Shown here piece by piece: positions 25,481 through 34,128 of a stretch of 64,000 nucleotides of DNA. The translations under genes were made by a program, and so were the position numbers. This DNA comes from Sphingobacterium thalpophilum (GTDB lineage: Bacteria > Bacteroidota > Bacteroidia > Sphingobacteriales > Sphingobacteriaceae). The notes beneath the pieces are model-generated. The model had not been told where the DNA came from. It saw only the letters and a program-made list of their open reading frames with translations, and ran no database searches. The first letter of the stretch is position 1; every line of letters begins with the position of its first letter. The stretch spans positions 2,170,001 to 2,234,000 of the forward strand of contig NZ_CP151087.1 in assembly GCF_038396785.1 (NCBI RefSeq). Reading direction: 5' to 3'.

Positions 25481-26239
25481 ATGAAAGCAAAACAACTCTT
25501 TAGGCAAATAGGAATATTTTCGGCTTTATTAATCTTAATAGTAACGCATTGCTATGCAACAAACCGAAAACCAAAAATTCTATTCGTAGTGACTAGTCAC
25601 GATACAAAAGGCAATACAGGCGAAAAAACAGGTTATTATCTCGGGGAAGTCTCGCATCCATGGGAGGTTTTAACAGCTGCCGGATATGAGATTGATTTTG
25701 TTAGCCCACAGGGCGGAAATCCACCTGTGGATGGATTTGACCTAAATGATCCCGTTAACAAAAAATTCTGGGAGGATAAATACTACCACAATAAAATCAC
25801 CCATTCACTCAAACCTTCTCAGGTAAAACCTGAAGAATACAAAGCCATCTTTTACGCCGGAGGACATGGTGCGATGTGGGATCTGCCTTTCGACCCATCA
25901 ATCGCAAAGATTGCCACCAAGATATATGAGGCAAATGGGGTCATTGCAGCTGTATGTCATGGACCTGCAGGCTTAACCAACATCAAACTGAGCACCGGCG
26001 AATATTTGATAAAAGGGAAAAAAGTTAATGGCTTTAGCAACGAAGAAGAAGAGCTTGTCAAGCTCAGCAATGTTGTTCCCTTTTTACTAGAAGATAGACT
26101 AAAAGCAATAGGTGGGATTTAAGAAAAATCCGAACCTTGGCAGTCCCATGTCACTATTGACGGCAGATTGATCACTGGGCAAAACCCGCAATCAGCCAAA
26201 GCTGTAGGCATAGCCATCGTCAAAGCATTAGCTGAATAA
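25481..26239 (+). pseudogene. DJ-1/PfpI-family protein with an in-frame premature stop
   Basis: The ATG at 25481 gives a signal peptide (MKAKQLFRQIGIFSALLILI...CYA). The glutamine-amidotransferase-like domain follows, with the nucleophile elbow AAVCHGPAGL and the acid FYAGGHGAMWDL. The frame is cut by TAA at 26120-26122 but continues without shift as EKSEPWQSHVTIDGRLITG to a second stop at 26239, the expected end of the family. A single base change at a probable Tyr codon explains this. The product lacks its last 39 residues, so it is probably inactive. Confidence 0.8.
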
Positions 26240-26299
26240 GGTACACCCCAAAAATAAAAACATTGCCTTTTGAAAACCATAGGGTCTGTCCAATATTTA

Positions 26300-26350
26300 C
26301 TGTACAATTAAACGCTAACAGAAAGGGTCTGATGAGAATCAGGCCCTTTT
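26300..26350. repeat. Dispersed 50-bp repeat ending in a terminator (copy 2)
   Basis: CTGTACAATTAAACGCTAAC and the AAAGGGTCTGAT hairpin followed by T7. It matches 24042-24091. Here it terminates the DJ-1-type gene. Confidence 0.75.
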
Positions 26351-26471
26351 TTTGGCTTCTAAGGGGTTTACAAATACGTCCCTGCTTCTGCAAACTGACA
26401 CGATTAGATGTCTGCGTATTTCTGAAAGTCAGCGATTACTCCCGGAGTAGTAGTGGAAAGCTGGTGAAGAT

Positions 26472-27551
26472 TTACGGACTATTTTCTAGAATCGCCTCTA
26501 CTTTACGCCCGATTATTTTAAGCATCCTTTCAAATCCCACATCTGTAGGGTGGGTGCCATCCACTGTTCCTTCCGAATCATCACCTATCAAATGGTCTGT
26601 AGGTATGTAATACAAATTTTTGTAACCTGCCTGTAGCAGTCTTTCATACTGTAGCTTAAAATTCTTATTCTGCTCGGTCAATTGCGCGCTCCATTTTAAA
26701 TTATAATTGCCGACCTGACGGGTAATACTCTCTATCAGCAATATGGGTACCTGAGGATGGGATTTACGAATCCGTTTCACAAAATTAAACGTTCGTTCTT
26801 TGACTTCTTCGGGACTACTATTTGGCACACAATCCATGATGAGTAGACCCATAGAATCAATATCACATAGCATATCAGCCACGGCAGGCTCCATCCGGGC
26901 ATTGCCACTCACGCCCATGTTGATCACATTGGCGTTCAACCGCCGCCCTAATTGCGCTGGATAAGCTAATCCCGGGCGGCTTGCGGAAGCACCATGGACG
27001 ATGCTGGAACCATAAATCACGACCTTTTTGTTAAAAGACTGTCTGGTACCAACAAAGGTGGCTTTGTCATCAATAATCAGGTCAAAATCCAATAGCTCTT
27101 TATACAAGGGAAAGTAAACAAGAAATTCTTTTTCTGTTTTCGCCATATCTTCAACAAGCGTAGCTTTACTTTCCGCCATGTTCAGATCGGGACGAGCTAC
27201 CCCTGCAAAGCGCCACCCACTGGGCTCTTTTACATATACATCAAAACCCCGTGACATAATCGGCGTGGAATTATTGCCTAGCGCCGCATCCGCCGTCTTC
27301 CATCGTAAAGATAATTTGCTCGTATTGCTCTTAAACGTAATAAACATTCCTGCAGCATGGGTATATAATTTCTTTACCGCAGCAGGAAGTTGCCTGTACT
27401 TCGCTGTATCTATCCGATGAAATTTTGGTGCGTTTTCAAAAGCTCTTCCCTGCAGCTCAAATTTGGCCGACGAAATAACCTGCTGGGCGTATAAAGATAC
27501 TGAGCCACAAACAAGAAGGAGGAAAAATAGGATACTTGTCTTTTTTCTCAT
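26472..27551 (-). CDS. Secreted SGNH/GDSL hydrolase
   Basis: The 359-aa protein has a signal peptide (MRKKTSILFFLLLVCGSVSLYA). An N-terminal beta-sandwich-like region (about 25-165) is followed by an SGNH esterase fold: the Ser in VIYGSSIVHG (block I), the Gly/Asn in INMGVSGNA (blocks II/III), and the catalytic Asp/His pair in DGTHPTDVG near the C-terminus. It is likely an extracellular or periplasmic carbohydrate esterase. It is the last gene of the reverse-strand glycan locus, 96 bp after the phosphodiester glycosidase. Confidence 0.85.
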   Translation of the reverse strand: MRKKTSILFFLLLVCGSVSLYAQQVISSAKFELQGRAFENAPKFHRIDTAKYRQLPAAVKKLYTHAAGMFITFKSNTSKLSLRWKTADAALGNNSTPIMSRGFDVYVKEPSGWRFAGVARPDLNMAESKATLVEDMAKTEKEFLVYFPLYKELLDFDLIIDDKATFVGTRQSFNKKVVIYGSSIVHGASASRPGLAYPAQLGRRLNANVINMGVSGNARMEPAVADMLCDIDSMGLLIMDCVPNSSPEEVKERTFNFVKRIRKSHPQVPILLIESITRQVGNYNLKWSAQLTEQNKNFKLQYERLLQAGYKNLYYIPTDHLIGDDSEGTVDGTHPTDVGFERMLKIIGRKVEAILENSP

Positions 27552-27647
27552 GATGTTTCAATTAATAGCAATAGAAATGATTCTAATTGAATAGTGGCCA
27601 TCTCATATTATCCATAAGATGGCCATCTACTTATAAAGGTATCGAAT

Positions 27648-28520
27648 TTATTTCACTGTAAATACCGTAGCTACAGCGCGTTCACCTTCATGGTCAAACT
27701 TTCCATTATCTGAAGGATAGTTAACCACGCCTTCGCCCTTCACCCAAGCTGTGGAGGAACCGCCACCATCATAGTTTAACGCGGAAGTGCAGCCCAAGGC
27801 AGCCATTAACTCGCCCAGCTGGGGTATCGTCAGTCCCTGTGATTGTGATGAGCGGCCATCAATAACAGCTACAATAAGTTTATTGTCCTTGGTAAGCCCC
27901 ACTGCTGTACGGGGATGTCTGCTGGTATTGAAATCTACATTCAACTGCTCCAGCACCTGACCATTCTGCATCAATAACGGGCCGCCAGCCAGTGCAGCGG
28001 TGGCGCTCAGCGTCCCCCAGCCTCCTGCGGGTTTCGGCACAATCTGATAGCTTTGCCCCGTAAAGGTAAATGCACCATTTTCACGGTAGCTATTAAATCC
28101 ATTCACAGTCTGATTGATTACCTGGCCATCGTATTTGAAAAATACGGTTGATCCGCCTGTACTGGTATTAAAGTAACTGCCGTTAAATGCCACCAAAGCG
28201 CCCTTAGCCGTCGCGGCAGCACTTGTTTTTAGAAATCCGGTCTTCACATAGGGAATTTCCAGCTGCATGCCTTTCTTCAGATCGATCTCAAATACATTGA
28301 CATATTGTTTGGATTCAAATATCCGTGGAAATTGGTAATATTTCCACAGCACACCGTCAGCAACCGTTTTTGTATTCCAAGCTGCCGTATTGATAATCTC
28401 CGCCAAGTTTTCTTCCTGGGGAATACTGTAGTCATAGGGCAGCTGCGTTCCGCCCTCATTTTTCTTGCATGAAATAACAAGAAAAAGCAGCAATAAGCTA
28501 TATATAAAATTTCTTTTCAT
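27648..28520 (-). CDS. Phosphodiester glycosidase (NAGPA-like) lipoprotein
   Basis: The start was chosen at the ATG at 28520 (MKRNFIYSLLLLFLVISCKK), which gives a lipoprotein signal with Cys; the longer frame from 28547 overlaps the previous stop. The rest matches the phosphodiester-glycosidase/NAGPA fold: GALVAFNGSYFNTSTGG, HPRTAVGLTKDN, VAVIDGRS and the terminal LNYDGGGSSTAWV with catalytic-site Asp and Gly-rich loop. The family cleaves GlcNAc-1-phosphodiester caps. It is unusual cargo for a SusC/D locus and hints at a phosphate-bridged glycan substrate. Confidence 0.85.
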   Translation of the reverse strand: MKRNFIYSLLLLFLVISCKKNEGGTQLPYDYSIPQEENLAEIINTAAWNTKTVADGVLWKYYQFPRIFESKQYVNVFEIDLKKGMQLEIPYVKTGFLKTSAAATAKGALVAFNGSYFNTSTGGSTVFFKYDGQVINQTVNGFNSYRENGAFTFTGQSYQIVPKPAGGWGTLSATAALAGGPLLMQNGQVLEQLNVDFNTSRHPRTAVGLTKDNKLIVAVIDGRSSQSQGLTIPQLGELMAALGCTSALNYDGGGSSTAWVKGEGVVNYPSDNGKFDHEGERAVATVFTVK

Positions 28521-28525
28521 CTGTT

Positions 28526-29674
28526 TTACTTTATTTCGCCGATCCACTTTAATTTTAATGGAACCACTTTTTCAATTGTTTTCTGGTTAATAGTGTATAC
28601 GGCCGATTCCATATTGCGGTAAAAGACGACCTTGTTTTCTGATGGCAGTAATCTTGCCGCACTTACGTTGCCCGTCCCCCAGCTATAGGGCCAGTTGGCA
28701 AAATAGTGTTGCGGCACAGTTTCCCGCTCATACTGAAAGGCCTTTCCTTTTCGCTCCGCCAATAGCACCTTGTCCTTTCCGATCAATACCAATGATTTTC
28801 CCTGGATATACCCTGTATTGATTTGGCTCCAGTTCAATGTGTCTGGCAGCGTCAGCCATTTCTGAATCGGTTGTTCATCCAGCACCTTAAAATCTTTTTT
28901 TGAAACTTTACGGCAATAGCCATCAAAGAGGATGTACCATACGACCACGTCGTCAATATATATCGGTGGATTAAACTCTGAACTCCCTTTCAGAAAAGGA
29001 AACAGCTTCTCCACTGGACTGACACTATAGCTTGTGTTAGCTACATCCGTTGTGTAGACCATATCCTGTGTGAGATAATAGGTGCTGTCTTTTTTTGTCC
29101 ATACCGCTTCCGGTGTCAGCCAGGTGCCTTTTAACGTAAAAAGATGGTTGTCATCGTAAGCGTTAAATATTCCGCCATAATCAAGACGGTCTTCCTTTTT
29201 GGGCTGAATAGCACCTTCAATAAAAAATTTCGCTGTCACCCCATCGTATTTTTCCAGGCGTGCAGCAACAGCGATCGCATGCCAGTGGTTGGAAACAACA
29301 TACACCGTATCTCCAGGCTGGATGATTCGCTCTCCAGCGTTATTTTTGAGGCGTCTGCTGAAAATATAATTCTGCACCGTCGTCTTGGAGTTTTCCTCCT
29401 TGAAGATCAATGCCGCAGGTACCCCCTTGCTGACCAATTGCAGCGCCATGGACGAAGCTTCACAAATCTTGGAACCGTGCGCACCACAACCTCCAGACAC
29501 CACAATAGCATCCATCGGCCGGATATGGTAGAGCTGGGCAGCAACATCTACCCGCTGGGCCAATACCTCAGGATCGGCTGAACCCAATAATAGCAGGATA
29601 TTCTTGTGCTCAGCAGCTCGGCTGTTGCCTAATAGAAGAAGGGTAAGGATAAATAAACAGCTTAATTGTTTCAT
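28526..29674 (-). CDS. YdcF/DUF218-like secreted protein with C-terminal extension
   Basis: The 382-aa protein has a signal peptide (MKQLSCLFILTLLLLGNSRA). Residues 24-170 resemble the YdcF/SanA (DUF218) fold: NILLLLGSADPEVLAQRV, AIVVSGGCGAHG, FKEENSKTTVQNY and VVSNHWHAIAVAARL. About 200 residues of beta-rich repeats follow (FTLKGTWLTPEAVW, DDVVVWYILFDGYCRK), possibly a propeller-like domain. Function is unknown; DUF218 members act on envelope glycans. It is 1 bp from the upstream gene and 5 bp from the next, so it lies inside a tight operon. Confidence 0.7.
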   Translation of the reverse strand: MKQLSCLFILTLLLLGNSRAAEHKNILLLLGSADPEVLAQRVDVAAQLYHIRPMDAIVVSGGCGAHGSKICEASSMALQLVSKGVPAALIFKEENSKTTVQNYIFSRRLKNNAGERIIQPGDTVYVVSNHWHAIAVAARLEKYDGVTAKFFIEGAIQPKKEDRLDYGGIFNAYDDNHLFTLKGTWLTPEAVWTKKDSTYYLTQDMVYTTDVANTSYSVSPVEKLFPFLKGSSEFNPPIYIDDVVVWYILFDGYCRKVSKKDFKVLDEQPIQKWLTLPDTLNWSQINTGYIQGKSLVLIGKDKVLLAERKGKAFQYERETVPQHYFANWPYSWGTGNVSAARLLPSENKVVFYRNMESAVYTINQKTIEKVVPLKLKWIGEIK

Positions 29675-29675
29675 C

Positions 29676-31373
29676 TTATTTCACTTTTGCACCCATCCAA
29701 GTAGAAGAGCGCGGGTTATTATTGATATCTTGTTGCATGCGACTATCGTCCAATGCCGGCTTATATTTCTTGGCAAGCTCCAGCAATCCGGATGAGCTTA
29801 AACCATAACTCATGGACGGATTTTCGGCACCGATGGGCAGGTAATCCGGATTCAGCATGGTCGCAGGTTCAAAGCTTAGCTTTGGAACAATGCTTCCATC
29901 AGCGCCATACACCGCCTTCGTAGCAACAGTGTGCTGGATTAATGGAACAACAGCAATGTTATCCGAATAAGCATCAACATCGCTTGAACTGCCCGCCTGA
30001 ATATTGCCCGAAACGATTGAATTGATCAAAGTCAAGTTGTTGACATTGCTGCGGCGATAGACACCTCCGCCGGGACCAACAACGGCATTCTTGGTAATGG
30101 TTGTACTGATTACGTCTGCCTGACAGTTATCATACAGCATCAGTCCGCCACCGCCGTTGGCTGATGTACTTGAATTTTCAGCCAGCAGGCAATTAACAAA
30201 TACCCCTTTTGATTTTTCACGCAGATAAACCCCTGCTCCATAGGATGTATTTGAATTGCCAACCACCTCACAATTATAGAGTGTAATAGCTGCATTTGGA
30301 TAAGCGTGTAAGCCCCCTGCGGTGCCTTTGGCACTATTGTGATTAAACTGGCTATCGTAGGCAATCAGTGACCCATCGGCGATCCATAGTCCGCCACCGT
30401 TATTTCCGCTGTTGCTATTATTGTTGATGCGACAATTTTCCAACCTGAGCTGGGCACCTGAAAACGCATAGATGCCGGCAGCAAAACCTGCAGTTCCCTT
30501 ATCTGCGGTCGCTTTATTATCAATCACCTCCACATTTTTGAGCAGAACCCTGGCCATACCAATTAACATACCGCCACCTTGGCCACGGCTGAATTTTACG
30601 TTATCGATCGTTGTACTGGCACTGCGGTCGGTGGCATTTCCCCCTTTGATGCTGATATTTTCCAGCATAACCTGATTTTCAGGATCCGGGGTTGCCGTCA
30701 CTGTGACTGTGTGAAACACCGATTTTCCACTGGAAAGCTTCCCCTGAAAGATGGTTTTATACAAGGCCGGATTGGGCTGATCTCCAGGTTTGACATTGGC
30801 CGCGTATCCGCCTATTAGGCTGACATTTTTTGCGATCTCTATGGTTTTATCGGATTCCTCATTCACATCACCATTGCGAATGGTTCTAGTTGGAATATAG
30901 GTTCCCTCGGCCAAGAATAGGGTACTGCCTGTCGTTGCTTTTTCGAGTGCCTGATCGAGATCTGTAGCACTACTCCACGAACTGCCATCTCCCTTACCTG
31001 CGGGAGTCACATAAAAAACGGGCACTTTTCCGGATTCCTGCAAAATCAAGATCTCCTGCGATACATTATCGTTCAGCCTGAGCAGCAAAGTCGCCGAACG
31101 TTCATCCTCCGAATTTTTCGAAACAGAAAACCGGATCTTATTTTTCCCTTTGGGATACACCGTACTATCCAGTTTGATCCAGTCTTTGTCGCTACTGACG
31201 GTAATCGTTGCATTCGCCAAGATGTCCAACTGATAGGTATCGGCCCTACTGCCGACCTCCATATAATCCCGATCGACCAGGAGCCGCTGCTCAATTTCGA
31301 TTTTATCTTTTTTACAGCTCTGTATGCCTAAGGCAGACAAAAGAACCATAAAAATATATAACGATTTTTTCAT
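29676..31373 (-). CDS. BACON-domain beta-helix lipoprotein
   Basis: From the ATG at 31373 (MKKSLYIFMVLLSALGIQSC) the protein is a lipoprotein of about 565 aa. Residues 30-115 form a BACON-type domain, a carbohydrate-binding Ig fold common in glycan loci (LANATITVSSDKDWIKLDS, ATLLLRLNDN). Then comes a right-handed beta-helix of the polymorphic/choice-of-anchor type with repeated NNSNSGNNGGGLWI-like coils. It is probably surface-exposed and could be a glycan-binding protein or a lyase. It is translationally linked to the YdcF-like gene 1 bp away. Confidence 0.78.
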   Translation of the reverse strand: MKKSLYIFMVLLSALGIQSCKKDKIEIEQRLLVDRDYMEVGSRADTYQLDILANATITVSSDKDWIKLDSTVYPKGKNKIRFSVSKNSEDERSATLLLRLNDNVSQEILILQESGKVPVFYVTPAGKGDGSSWSSATDLDQALEKATTGSTLFLAEGTYIPTRTIRNGDVNEESDKTIEIAKNVSLIGGYAANVKPGDQPNPALYKTIFQGKLSSGKSVFHTVTVTATPDPENQVMLENISIKGGNATDRSASTTIDNVKFSRGQGGGMLIGMARVLLKNVEVIDNKATADKGTAGFAAGIYAFSGAQLRLENCRINNNSNSGNNGGGLWIADGSLIAYDSQFNHNSAKGTAGGLHAYPNAAITLYNCEVVGNSNTSYGAGVYLREKSKGVFVNCLLAENSSTSANGGGGLMLYDNCQADVISTTITKNAVVGPGGGVYRRSNVNNLTLINSIVSGNIQAGSSSDVDAYSDNIAVVPLIQHTVATKAVYGADGSIVPKLSFEPATMLNPDYLPIGAENPSMSYGLSSSGLLELAKKYKPALDDSRMQQDINNNPRSSTWMGAKVK

Positions 31374-31398
31374 TATAATCAATGTTTTTTGAACCTAC

Positions 31399-32325
31399 TT
31401 ATTGTTTTGTGTTGCTATAAATCTGCTGCAGCTGACGGTAACATTCAATCAGCTGGGCTGTGGTTTCATAATGACACTCAAACATGAATACACCTTTATA
31501 TTTAATTTTTTCCAGTGCGGCCAATATGGTATTCCAGTCATTCTGCCCTTTACCATTACAAGGCAGGTAGTGACTTTCCTTTGTTCCATCCCCATCCGCG
31601 ACATGAAGCGTCTTGACGCGCGGTCCAAAAGCCAAAAGCAGCCGCTCGGGATGTGCAATATGGTTCATATCCACTGCAATGCCAACCTGATCAGGAAAGC
31701 GGGCAAAAAGTTCCTGACATTCTTCTACGGTCCGCAGTAGGGGTCGTTCCCGCTCCCCTACCGTCAGCGAAGGCCCGAGCATATTTTCGATGACGAGTTG
31801 AAGCCCTGCCCCCGATACCGCCGTGTACAACTCATTGACAGAACGTACCAGCTGCTCCTTGCGGGCCTCGCGTCTGTTGGGTTCGAGATAATAGGATGGG
31901 TGAAACAGAATCACCTGCGGATGAAGACGGTAAAGACCTTCCAGTAGCTGCAAATGCATTCGCATCACCTGCTGCCGCTGCTGTTCGTCCAGCGTAGAGA
32001 TATCTATTTTGGCGGAAAAGGGCATATGGATAGACCATACCTTCACCGCAGCTTTTTTCAGTACAATGGCCAACGAATCGCATTTAAGCAACCATTCAGC
32101 CTGCGGGATTTTTAAACTGAGGTCTGCATTGACGAAGCTTCCGAGACCTGCAATCTCTATATAATCCATACCAGCTTCTTTGTCTGCTTTTAGCTTTTCA
32201 AATGCTATCTTCCGGATATCAAGAGAGTAGCCAACGGCATAATCAGGCCGATCCTGTTTTTGACAGTACGTATATCCAGGGATCAAAAGATAACAGAGGA
32301 TCGAAATAAAAATAAGTTGTTTCAT
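31399..32325 (-). CDS. Secreted sugar phosphate isomerase/epimerase-like TIM barrel
   Basis: The 308-aa protein has a signal peptide (MKQLIFISILCYLLIPGYTYC). It has a xylose-isomerase-like TIM-barrel fold: MDYIEIAGLG near the first strand, VWSIHMPFS, LVIENMLGPS with a metal-ligand Glu, IAVDMNHIAH, KTLHVADGDG and FMFECHYE. This family acts on sugars with a divalent metal. A periplasmic location is unusual but common among Bacteroidetes glycan-locus members. It starts 1 bp after SusD, so it is co-translated. Confidence 0.82.
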   Translation of the reverse strand: MKQLIFISILCYLLIPGYTYCQKQDRPDYAVGYSLDIRKIAFEKLKADKEAGMDYIEIAGLGSFVNADLSLKIPQAEWLLKCDSLAIVLKKAAVKVWSIHMPFSAKIDISTLDEQQRQQVMRMHLQLLEGLYRLHPQVILFHPSYYLEPNRREARKEQLVRSVNELYTAVSGAGLQLVIENMLGPSLTVGERERPLLRTVEECQELFARFPDQVGIAVDMNHIAHPERLLLAFGPRVKTLHVADGDGTKESHYLPCNGKGQNDWNTILAALEKIKYKGVFMFECHYETTAQLIECYRQLQQIYSNTKQ

Positions 32326-32326
32326 G

Positions 32327-34114
32327 TTATCTGTATAATTTCTCCCATTCAGGATTTTGTTTCAAATTTGGGTTTAACTTGATATCTTCGATTGGGATCG
32401 GTGCATAGTAATCACGTTTTTCATCAAACTTACCCCGTTGATAAAATGGATCAAGTGACCCCTTATTGGCATTCTGTGTATTCGAAACTGGGTCCCAAAG
32501 TGTCCGCTGATTGATATTGATCAAGGTGGTCACCGTACCCGGTGCACCCGATGTATTACCTGTATGGACATACACATCCGCCTTGCCATCTCCTGTAAAA
32601 TCATAAGCTCCGATACCGGGAAAATAAACCCCGACAATAGGCTGATTCAGTTTGGATCCGGCTTTCCATCGCATTAAGTCATCCCAGCGCTGTCCTTCGT
32701 TGAACAATTCGATCCGTCTTTCGCGCCGTATTTCCAAAAGAACTCCCCTGAATGCACCAGCATCAACATTGGGATACACGGCCAGCAGATAGGGGTCAGG
32801 GTTAGCATTCGCTTCAGCGAGGGATAGCATCGGCATCCCCGCACGGCTACGCAACTTATTGACCGTCAAGTCAAGGTCGCTTTGACTGATCGTCCCAAGT
32901 TCGGCTTTTGCTTCGGCATTGATCAGCAGTGCCTCCGCATAACGGAATAAGATGACATCAAAATAGGAGGCCGATACGCCCCATTGCAATTTATCCGGCA
33001 ATGCCTTGATCAGACGGTAGCCTGTCGTGGTGATCGTCAAGTTGACAGGCTCATTCGCTGTTTCGCCGTTAGCTCGGAAGTCTGGCCCCGCTGTTGTCTG
33101 TGTAAGCCTTGGATCTCTATTCTGCATTTCTTGATAGAATTCCATGGTCTTGTAACCTGTTCTATCGGTAAAGCGGCTCCCATCCTTCATCAGATAGCTA
33201 TTGATCATATCTTTGGCGATCCCGTAGGCTCCCGAAGTTGCCGAGGTAAAGGAATAGCCAAGGCCATGCACACGCATGCCCAATTCAAAATCAATGGCAA
33301 GGATAGTCTCCACCTGATCCTGATTATTGCGGGCAAACAGATTCCGATAGGCTTGATCTGCTCCGCCCTGGCTGTACAAGGTATAGGCGCCAGAATTCAT
33401 CAGTTCGGCCGATGCACTGACCGCCGCATTCAGGAACTTTTCATGTCCCGCGATCTGATGGTATTTTCTAAACGTTCCTTCAAAGAGCGCCACCCTTGCT
33501 TTCAGCAGCAGTGCCGTGTATTTAGTGATTAAGTTAAGCTGTTTTTCGGCTGGTATATTTTCGATTGCATAGTCCAGATCAGCCATAATGGAATCCATCA
33601 CCAGCTGCCGTGAATCCCTGGCCTTGAAAAGATCGTCATCTTTGGCAGTCAGCACTTTTCCATACCAGGGCACGTCACCGAAAGTTTTCACCTTATCGTA
33701 ATAAAAATTTGCTCTAAAAAAACGGGCTATGCCGCCGTATTTCTTTTGTGCCGCAGCGTCGGGCACTTTATGGTAGTTGGCCAAAAAATAATTGATCTTG
33801 CGCAACTGGCTCCAGGACCAACCGCCCGAACCACTTCCCACGGGGACAGTTCGATTGCCCTTGATCCGGTCGGCCACCGTAAGGGGGATCATATTGTCCG
33901 AACTCCCATCGTTTGTATACCAGGATTCATTGGGCAGAAAGGCGTAAAAATCATTGGTGGCAACCTCCAGATCCTTTGCTGTATTGAAAAAATAAGGTGC
34001 TTCTACCTGGTCCTCCGAAGGACGGTCCAAATAATCTTTCTGACAAGCTGCCAGCGATAGTAAGATCAACAGACCAAGTAGTTTATAGCTGTTTGTTGTA
34101 AGTTTCATTATCAT
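32327..34114 (-). CDS. SusD/RagB-family outer membrane glycan-binding lipoprotein
   Basis: The 595-aa protein has a lipoprotein signal with Cys after LSLAAC; the MKLTTN start at 34108 is equally likely. Typical SusD features are visible: N-terminal PYFFNTAKDLEVATNDFYAF, a TPR-like helical scaffold, the LLNAEAKAELG and AVNKLRSRAGMP-type stretch (residues KLRSRAGMPM), RRERRIELFNEGQRWDDLMRW, and a C-terminal YYAPIPIEDIKLNPNLKQNP block. It caps the SusC transporter encoded 14 bp upstream. Confidence 0.95.
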   Translation of the reverse strand: MIMKLTTNSYKLLGLLILLSLAACQKDYLDRPSEDQVEAPYFFNTAKDLEVATNDFYAFLPNESWYTNDGSSDNMIPLTVADRIKGNRTVPVGSGSGGWSWSQLRKINYFLANYHKVPDAAAQKKYGGIARFFRANFYYDKVKTFGDVPWYGKVLTAKDDDLFKARDSRQLVMDSIMADLDYAIENIPAEKQLNLITKYTALLLKARVALFEGTFRKYHQIAGHEKFLNAAVSASAELMNSGAYTLYSQGGADQAYRNLFARNNQDQVETILAIDFELGMRVHGLGYSFTSATSGAYGIAKDMINSYLMKDGSRFTDRTGYKTMEFYQEMQNRDPRLTQTTAGPDFRANGETANEPVNLTITTTGYRLIKALPDKLQWGVSASYFDVILFRYAEALLINAEAKAELGTISQSDLDLTVNKLRSRAGMPMLSLAEANANPDPYLLAVYPNVDAGAFRGVLLEIRRERRIELFNEGQRWDDLMRWKAGSKLNQPIVGVYFPGIGAYDFTGDGKADVYVHTGNTSGAPGTVTTLININQRTLWDPVSNTQNANKGSLDPFYQRGKFDEKRDYYAPIPIEDIKLNPNLKQNPEWEKLYR

Positions 34115-34128
34115 TGCGTTGTCAAGTA

